Positions 56,665 to 64,000 of a stretch of 64,000 nt of DNA are shown in pieces. Position 1 is the first letter of the stretch. Each line of letters starts with the position of its first letter. The stretch spans positions 28,977,001-29,041,000 of the forward strand of contig CM060189.1 in NCBI GenBank assembly GCA_030549335.1, in the 5' to 3' direction. The position numbers and the translations under genes were made by a program. The DNA is from Pontederia crassipes (lineage: Eukaryota > Streptophyta > Magnoliopsida > Commelinales > Pontederiaceae). The notes beneath the pieces were generated by a model that made no database searches, was not told where the DNA came from, and saw only the letters and a list, made by a program, of their open reading frames with translations.

Positions 56665-57497
56665 AATCTACAAAACTTGGCGACTATGTTTTTGTCTTAG
56701 GCCTTAACTTTCCAGATGCTGAACTTGTGTTATAAGTTAACTTTCGGATAATGTGGCTGGTAGCATTTTGTATTGACAAAGATTCTAGTCCGAACTCCTG
56801 TACTTGTCGGATAATGCTGCTATGTAGCTTAACGATATGTTGAAATGATTTTTATGGTATGTTGTTGTGTGCTTTCATTATCCTCTTATGACTTAATGTA
56901 GTTGTTGTGTGGTCTCACGTATTAGAATTATCATTCATTATCATTGATATTTTTGGGTATTCTGCTATCCTTCAATATATATGCGTGAGATAGCGGGTTT
57001 TTTATTCGTATTTAATTTGGACATTTCGGGATCATTGTCTTAGTCTTGCTAAATTAGTGTGAAGATCTGGTAAGTTCAACCTTGCGAACGATGAAGATGC
57101 TTTTGATTACATTTCTCTCGGTTCTTGATGATGTTCCAGGAAATGTTCTTCTTTTTTTTGTTTATGTGTAACATGTAGCAAATTGCTTTGCAATGTCTTG
57201 TACTAATTTCGTATTACTTGCATCCTGCTGAGAAACCTAGCCGCGACCGTTTTTTTCCCCTCGAGGGTTGCGAACATCGTCCGGTCAGAACAATATCGAA
57301 TTTTCCAGTCAAATCACACGAAAAAGTTCTCCGAGCGGAGGAACTTTGCCAAACAATGACATGATATTTTCGTGTCAAATCGGACTCGTTCTCAGAACTT
57401 ATGTTCTCTCAGTCGGATGTAGCCAAACGCAGCGTAAAAGAATAGGATTCATCTAAATTCGAGATCCATAGATAAAGTTATGTTCTAAGACAATGTA

Positions 57498-57891
57498 GTT
57501 AAGATCGGGATCATAAGATCGAAAATTGTAATATAAAATGGAGAATGATAAGATCTTATCTATTAATAAAAAAATATATGTTTAATAAATATTATTTTGA
57601 TAAATTTATGCACTTCAATTTTAAATTACAACTCGTTAAGTCAATTATATTTAATCTTTAAAAATTACATCAAAACATATTAAAAGAAGAAAATATATTA
57701 AACTTTATTTAAATTAATTCTTATTATCATAAATATCTTTTTAAATTAATATTTAAATTATTATACTAATCGTATAAGATTGTAAGATCGATGGATCAAA
57801 ATTAAAATCGTATTAAAATCTTACACATATTGGTAAGATGTAATGTGATTGTAAAATCGTAATATCTTAGAATCTAAATCGAGATTTTAAC
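57498..57891. mobile_element. Small TIR element (MITE), unassigned
   Basis: The left end GTTAAGATCGGGAT and right end ATCGAGATTTTAAC form an imperfect inverted repeat. The 394-base body is AT-rich and dense in AAGATC/GATCTTA and ATCGTAA words near both ends. No coding sequence and no clear target duplication were seen. Confidence 0.45.
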
Positions 57892-59855
57892 AACTTTGGT
57901 CTAAAATTTAATATCTTGTCTTTCTATCCAAAACAATAAACGTACTTGAACTTTAAAATCTATCAAAATTTAGACAAATTATGGCATGTAATTTTAGGTG
58001 TAGAAAAATCATTGAATTGTTTCTGAAATGAAATTATATTTACCTAATTTGAATATGCATGAAGAGAAATATGAGTTTTTTTTTTGTTTCCAATCCCATT
58101 ATTTGGAAAGTTGTATCAATCATCTAACCCACACAACTTTCAGAAGTGCATTATCCTTCTATTAAGGGGTAAATGTATCATCGAACTCAACTAATTTATT
58201 AGTCGTCCTGAATCACATATATGACATTTATAGATGAGATTCTCAATATAAACTTTTATACTCATAAAAAAAAATGAATTTAAGATCTTATTTAAACAAT
58301 GGGAAAAAACTAACATTGCTCTAATGCCATGAGATGACACGATTTTATTAAACATTGTTTGACACAATCGATCAAACTTATATTTTAGTTTAAAGAGATA
58401 AAATTTGAAGCTAATATTAGAATCAATAAAACCCAAAATTTATGAAGTGACTGCATGCCAAATTCGACTAATGCTGAATGACATGAAATGATATTGATAA
58501 CAATATCCTGAATAAGGCTTCAAGTGGAGTACGGAAGCTTAATAAGTTGGTGACACATATATGTTATGTTTTCCAAGTAAAAAAACTTCAATGTAATTAT
58601 ATTTGCATCAAAATATTTACGCCAAAAATAAATAGTCTTAGATTGACCTATCATATGCTGGAGCATGCTTCCTAATGGGATATGATTTTGCATAGGCACA
58701 CGTCCAATAAATACTAAGGTCTAAAGATGAAAGCAAGTATATTAAGTTAATCAAAATAAATGTAGAAAGGGGCACCATGATTATTGATTCTCAAAGAATG
58801 AAAATTAGGATAAGGGCGAGTCACAAGAAGGCCAATAATGAAATTACGAGTTGGTGAAGATCACACATCTTAACCACTATTCTCGATGTACAATTTTATC
58901 TTGCAACAAATCATAATTTCAATCTCTAAGGAAGATGAATGAATCATAGTGTACCATTTAGAATTTCTCTGGTTTTTTTTCCTATTCTCCTCCATAGATT
59001 TCAATTTCGTATTATTAATTTTCTTCTTTAATTCACCCTACAAAACCTACTTTATTTATCATTTCCATGAGTTCCCATTAACACCATTTTAATTTTACTG
59101 AAGTTAAGGTTTCTTGAGAATATTTTTTCAGTTCATCTTTTTCGTATTATTCATCAATAGGTTTCAAGTTATGTCCTTATTACTATTTTTTTTTCTAATT
59201 TCACCCTTCAAACCCTACTTTATTTCTCATTTAATTCCCATTTTCCATAATCTTCCTTAAGTAAAGTTTCCTTAACATATAATATTTTTTATACATTCAC
59301 CTTCTTTAAAAGAAATTAAACTAAAAATCAGGTTAAAGCTAATTTCGGTTTAATCTAGTTTTGACTAGCTATAATCATTCTTCTTCTTCTTCTTCTTCTT
59401 CTTCAACACTGATCGATTATACTTCATGTTATGCTAGATGGCAGCACTGCTTGATTATACTTCATGTTGTGCCATTGGAAAGCCCTTGGATTAAAACCTC
59501 ACATCATTCAGGCATGATCATATCAGGTCGGTTCGTGTGCACATTTTTTTTACCCTAGCTATTTAATTGTTTCAGTAATTAAGTAAATTTAGTAAGTAAT
59601 ATATTTATAATTTAATTCATTGTAAAATCAATAATTGTGTAATGTTTACATATGAATATAAATATATGCTTTAAAGACTTATAAATGATAAAATATAGAT
59701 TTTGCATTATAGGATTAGAGTTATAGTATATGATCAAATATTTAAATATATGATAAATAAATCGTGTTGCATTCGAACGGAAACGATTCGGGGCATCCAT
59801 ACCCAACATCTCACTAGATCGGCCCAACACATAGCTGACCTTTTGTTTTTCTGGT
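57892..59855. other. Gene-free AT-rich stretch
   Basis: No gene or RNA was recognised. A (TTC)n run lies at 59378-59404. Between 58970 and 59290, two related pieces share a TTTCACCCT(A/T)CAAA(A/C)CCTACTTTATTT-like phrase about 180 bases apart, a weak diverged duplication. Confidence 0.45.
59378..59404. repeat. (TTC)n microsatellite
   Basis: Nine TTC units. Confidence 0.9.
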
Positions 59856-59859
59856 GATG

Positions 59860-60482
59860 TGTTGAACTAGGTGGCCAAGCTCCGGTTGGTTGAATCGTGA
59901 ACCGATCATTGTCTCAATTGTATATCAAATCGATTTTGATATTGAATCGGATAAAAACTAATTCAATAGAGAAAATCGATCAGCCAGATGAACCGATTCA
60001 ACTCGGTTCAAATCAAAATTTGAAAAAAAATAGAGAAAACAATAAAAACAGGAAAGGTAAAAAAAGAAAAAGAAAAAGGAATGCAATGAAGGTTAAAGAA
60101 GAGGGAAAATGATACCTAAAAAATGAACTAGGAAAAAAACTATAAGTATTTAAAATTGAATGACATTAAAAAGGAAAATTATGAAAGGGCAAAAAAAGAG
60201 GAAATAAGAAGGGAAGTGTTAAAATGGAAATAAGAATAATTTAAGATAAAATATATTAACATATCATTTACCATCATTAAATAATAAATTATTTATATTT
60301 ATAAGTTAACAATTATTATTTATAACTATTAAAACATTTAATAAAAATTATATTATATTACTATATTTATTATTAATGTGTTATTATTATAATATTCATA
60401 TATTGTATCATATAACTTATATTATATATAATAATATTTTAATAAAATCCAGTTCGATTGAATCCGATCGGATCGTCCAACA
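59860..60482. mobile_element. AT-rich MITE-like element, family A
   Basis: The arms contain CCGATTCAACTCGGTTCAAA (near 59990) and TCGATTGAATCCGATCGGATCG-type sequence near 60453, around an AT-rich core. It shares wording with the element at 1790-2582. Boundaries are approximate. Confidence 0.45.
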
Positions 60483-62091
60483 TTGGGGAGCAAGTTGTTC
60501 AATATGTATTACAAGTTGATATTTTCTGGGCAGAGGAAGCTCTCTATACTATGGAAAATGTCAAAAGCTATGTTGTATTTCTCCTCCACTGGCTGCTTTA
60601 CTCATTATCATGAACCCAGTAGAGCTAACAGAAACGCACAGAACATTTCAATACCTATAAATCTAAAACATAAAGAATCGAATCACAAAAAAAAAAGGGA
60701 ATTTAAGCACCAAGAGAGGCCATCTTCTTCGGTGGACATTGACAAAGTAAATAGATCACGACAGAGTCACATCTTCTGCATAAGCTACTTCTATCCCAAG
60801 TGGTAGCACACAAAGATTTGTCCTGCGGAAAGAACAAATCAGAGAACTTAGCCTTCTTATCCATTCAAATTCCAAATATTATACGACCAAGTGGATGATT
60901 GGATCATGTGTCACCAGTCAGCGTCTCCATCAACAGGCTTGTACCAGGAGTGCTAAGATTTTCATCGAACTCCTTTTGTTCACAGTAAAAAAGGGTTGCA
61001 CTGAGTAATAAGTTTGACATAAAAATCCCAAATACTGGGAGCTACGAAATCATGGGGATTAAAGTTAAAGGATTTATGTTGTTAATCTTTTGTGGCTCTA
61101 CAAGCTAAGAAATATTGTAAAGTACTACAACTTGCTTTCAGAGATTCAATGCAAAGTAAGGATGTACCTTCAGAATCTTGTCCTGGATGAAATGTCCAGG
61201 AGGTTCAAATTTTGTGCAGTATGTGTCTAAATGGAGACAAGGTGATGTGTACTGGAGATATGAAAGAGTCGATAGCTGGTAGTTCCTCTCCTTCCAGCAA
61301 GCACTTGTTTCTTAACTGCCACTTTTTTTATCACCAGTCCTTCATAGTGGCTGGTTCAATCTCTCGCATTTTACTTGGCCCTGTATGTTGTCAATCATCT
61401 GCATTTGTTATCTTCAACGAATTTATTGGGAAAAAAATAATATATCCTTCATTGTGCAAATGATGCAGGTTTTGATCCAATGTCCAAAAAAACAAAACAG
61501 AAAAACAATTTTGTTTTGTTTTTCCTAGCTTCCAAAAAATGTAAAGGCATGTTGCTTTAGAAAAGTTTATAAACCGATTACTTCAAAGGAAAGAAGTTAA
61601 GCTGAAGCAAAATTTCATGTCCTTGTCTGAATTTGATTACAACAAGTTGACACCTCATATTAATTTCCCTACTTTAACTTTTTTTTTCTTCTCTACAATA
61701 TACCGTGAAGAAAAAACTATGACGAATTACCTGCTACAATTTTTGCATGGTTTTATTGACAACACTTATGTGGGATATGATCTGGGTATGAAGTAACTAG
61801 CAAACAAAAATTGACTTTTATGTCCCCCGCACAAAAATAAATACACATTATTGATTCAGAAATCTTCTTAATGGCATTGTGATTTCTTTTTTGCAGACTG
61901 TCACCAGCAGATAATTAAAAGTATGCTTTGACACAAGAAGAAAAGTATTCACAAAAAAGCTGTTTTTTAGGGAAATAAGAAAACTGTTACCTTAGCACTT
62001 TAACTTAATAATTCAACGAAAACATATATTTATGGTTAGTGAAGTTTTTCTCAGGTGAATGGCAAATTCATGGCCATGGAATCCAATCAAT
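60483..62091. other. Non-coding stretch downstream of the PPR gene
   Basis: No gene was recognised. The part nearest 62091 should contain the PPR 3' UTR on the minus strand; I could not choose a polyadenylation site. Confidence 0.4.
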
Positions 62092-63753
62092 TTAAGCAAT
62101 AAAACTAGACCCATGAATCTTCTTCAATCGCTTGTGCCACATCAATCTCCTGGTATCTTCTGCTTCCTGCCACCTTCCTGCTGCTTTATATATATTGGAC
62201 AGGAGCACACATGTTCCACTTCCTTGAGGATTGATTTCAGAAAGCTGATTTCTAATTCTTTCTGCAAGAGCAATATTGCCATGAGCCTCACACCCACTTA
62301 GCATGCTTCCCCACGTCATGATACTCGGTCGAGCTGGCATCAACTCGAGTAACTTTGCAGCCTCGGACAAACGTCCAGCTCGGCTTAAGAGGTCAATCAT
62401 GCAACCATAGTGTTCAACTCCAGATACAATGCCATGAATATCCTCCATAGACATGAAGTACTTCTGACCTTCATCCACCATTCCTGCATGGCTGCAAGCG
62501 GTCAACACACCAATAAACGTGATGTAATCTGGAGCAACGCCATCATCTTGCATCTGTTTGAATAGATCAAGAGCATCCATACTGTAACCATGCAAGGCCA
62601 AACCTATGATCATACTGGTCCAAGCCATCACATCCCTTATTTCTAAATTCCTGAATATATGCATTGCACTTTGTGTATCCCCGACTTTGCAGTACATATC
62701 CATGAGAGAAGTACTAACAGCAGCATCTTTGTTCCCAAGCTTCTTCTCAGAGCATGCATGAATCATCTGGCCTAAAGTCGCAGCTCCTTTATCAGTGCAA
62801 GCTCCTAACAAATTAAGCAATGTAACTTTATCTGGTTCAAGCCCAGCCTTGCACATTCTTTTATAGAGTTCTAGGACTTCATTTGACCGACCATACTGGT
62901 TATAGGCATTGATCATGGAATTCCAAGAAATCTCATTCTTCACAGGCATTGTTTCGAACAGGTGCCTTGCGATCCTTAGGCTGCCACATCGAGCATACAT
63001 GTCCACAAGGGCAGTAGCAAGCACAACATTGGAATGGATGTATTCATCTGCCGTTCGACAAAGCTGTCCGTGGACCTGTCTCCCGGTATTGAGATCCCTG
63101 CCTTTGGCACAAGCAACCAGAACATGGACCATCGTTATCTCATTAGGCACCATATTTTCAAGGTTCATCTTCCTGAACAAACTTATTGCTTCGCCAAACT
63201 GATCACTCTCCACATACCCCGCAATCATGGTCGTCCAAGAAACAACATTTTGGTTCACAGAGTTATCGAACACAATCCTGGCTGACCACATGTCCTTGCA
63301 TGATGCGTACATTTGGATCAGCGTGCTTGAAACGTATATATCTGCTTCATAACCAGTCTTTATGACACGGTCGTGGATCGCCTTGCCATGATTCTGGTCC
63401 GGAATTTTGGAACAAGCCTTAAGTGCAAAGGGGAACGTGAAGTTGTCCGGCGAGACATCAAAACGCTGCATGTCTCTGTACAAGGATAGAGCTGTTGCCG
63501 GCTCATCACTGTTGGAGAACCCTCTGATCAAGGAATTCCACATGTAGGCGCTGGGCCTGCCATGCTGAAGCAAGAGAGAACGGGCATACTTGAGGCCATT
63601 TTCTTCAGCATCAACGCAAGAGTCGATGAGACGACTGAGGAGCACGACGTCATCTGCGAGCTTGGTGACGATCGTGAGAGTGTGGAGTTGCTTCAGCACC
63701 TTAATGCATCTGCATTCTTCTAAAAAGTGTAAAACCGACCGCTTCGTTATCAT
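62092..63753 (-). CDS. Pentatricopeptide repeat protein, PLS class, E-type end
   Basis: One intron-free frame of 553 residues. From about residue 68 it is a run of about a dozen 31-36-residue helical repeats in PLS order, for example MWNSLIRGFSNSDEPATALSLY, then NFTFPFALKACSKIPD, VSSTLIQMYASCKDM, VVSWTTMIAGYVESD and so on to YGCMIDLLSRAGRLSEAAKLL. It closes with an E motif (TWGSMLSGCEAHGNIALAER) and part of E+ (CVLLSNIYKAAGRWQEAEDT), ending KKIHGSSFIA without a DYW domain. Such proteins bind organellar RNA base by base and recruit factors for C-to-U editing or other processing in mitochondria or chloroplasts. An in-frame TGA upstream supports the ATG at 63753. No damage is seen. The target organelle cannot be told from the short N-terminus. 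Confidence 0.93.
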   Translation of the reverse strand: MITKRSVLHFLEECRCIKVLKQLHTLTIVTKLADDVVLLSRLIDSCVDAEENGLKYARSLLLQHGRPSAYMWNSLIRGFSNSDEPATALSLYRDMQRFDVSPDNFTFPFALKACSKIPDQNHGKAIHDRVIKTGYEADIYVSSTLIQMYASCKDMWSARIVFDNSVNQNVVSWTTMIAGYVESDQFGEAISLFRKMNLENMVPNEITMVHVLVACAKGRDLNTGRQVHGQLCRTADEYIHSNVVLATALVDMYARCGSLRIARHLFETMPVKNEISWNSMINAYNQYGRSNEVLELYKRMCKAGLEPDKVTLLNLLGACTDKGAATLGQMIHACSEKKLGNKDAAVSTSLMDMYCKVGDTQSAMHIFRNLEIRDVMAWTSMIIGLALHGYSMDALDLFKQMQDDGVAPDYITFIGVLTACSHAGMVDEGQKYFMSMEDIHGIVSGVEHYGCMIDLLSRAGRLSEAAKLLELMPARPSIMTWGSMLSGCEAHGNIALAERIRNQLSEINPQGSGTCVLLSNIYKAAGRWQEAEDTRRLMWHKRLKKIHGSSFIA

Positions 63754-63850
63754 GGAGACCTTCCACTTCGATCATTGAACTCAGCGGTGGGCAACAGCAA
63801 AAGTAACATGAAGCATGGGACTCGCCTCGTATTTCGAGCAAGAATTCAAC

Positions 63851-63999
63851 TTGAGCTCCTTTACAAGCGCATATACAGATGTCAATAGCGATCCCTATTT
63901 TTACTCTTATCAAAGGGAGATGCAACAAACACGAATTGAAATTTTAAAACAGAGGACTAGAAATCCAATCGATCTAAGCAACTTAAATAATCATACAAC
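63851..63999 (-). repeat. Copy of part of the RZ-1A 5'-UTR intron
   Basis: TTGAGCTCCTTTACAA and AAAACAGAGG, followed by GATCTAAG-AACTT and AATCATA at the same spacing, recur from 49936-50066. The middle portion is diverged. It lies about 100 bases upstream of the PPR start and runs to the window edge. Confidence 0.7.
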
Positions 64000-64000
64000 C

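Larger units (their letters stand above)
50889..57434 (+). mobile_element. PIF/Harbinger transposon, full length, three genes
   Basis: The left end GGTTGTGTTTGGC and right end GCCAAACGCAGCG form 13-bp imperfect inverted repeats with the 3-bp duplication TAA (50886-50888 and 57435-57437). Inside, all left to right, are a Myb/SANT-like gene, a DDE transposase gene and a small third gene with an RNase H1 hybrid-binding domain. The first two are broken; the third is open. The subterminal TGTTCTGCCAAAC word links it to the MITE at 9579. It lies about 600 bases upstream of the RZ-1A-type gene, divergently oriented. Confidence 0.92.

Noticed and set aside
62909-63285. Plus-strand frames opposite the PPR gene
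   Set aside because: They are shadows of the minus-strand repeat protein, which covers the whole interval without interruption.

Overview
The window reads as nuclear DNA of a flowering plant. It is AT-rich, gene-sparse and intron-containing, with long microsatellites and many plant transposon families. I could not place it more finely (monocot versus eudicot). I support three host protein-coding genes, all on the minus strand: a classical extensin (21096-22001), an RZ-1A-type glycine-rich RNA-binding protein with RRM and CCHC zinc finger (48766-49589, two coding exons), and a PLS/E-type pentatricopeptide repeat protein (62092-63753). I found no rRNA or tRNA genes.

Most of the rest is mobile DNA. 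From the left: AT-rich DNA with tandem repeats and a MITE-like element (1-4450); an antisense LTR-retroelement remnant containing a solo Copia-type LTR with a perfect 5-bp duplication (4455-6625); a Harbinger-type MITE (9579-10315); a CACTA element with only a TNPA-like relic (10459-13197); a decayed hAT element (about 14390-18307); another MITE (about 18917-19522); the extensin gene; a decayed Copia element inserted just upstream of the extensin promoter (22284-26970); and a second solo LTR of the same family (27290-27748).

From about 30905 to 44717 there is a multi-level nest. A MITE-like host contains a complete CACTA element (30925-44263, TSD CAC). That element carries a 30-bp minisatellite, and the minisatellite is split by a roughly 4.3-kb LTR retroelement (32031-36324) with no recognisable polymerase. 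The CACTA ends are packed with palindromic ACCGTCG/CGACGGT subterminal repeats. Its TNPD and TNPA genes are recognisable but broken.

At 50889-57434, just upstream of the RZ-1A gene, lies a full-length PIF/Harbinger element (TSD TAA). It has a broken Myb/SANT-like gene, a broken DDE transposase that still shows D, D and E, and an unbroken third gene. That gene encodes an RNase H1-type hybrid-binding domain joined to a Cys-rich membrane-like tail, and it is the most unusual item in the window. The MITE at 9579-10315 shares ends and subterminal sequence with this element.

Two host genes carry a predicted intron in the 3' UTR very close to the stop codon. Part of the 5'-UTR intron of the RZ-1A gene is repeated at the right edge of the window behind the PPR gene. 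Many premature stops in the transposons are the kind produced by C-to-T change at Trp, Gln or Arg codons, as expected for old methylated elements. All splice sites, TSDs and similarities were read by eye.
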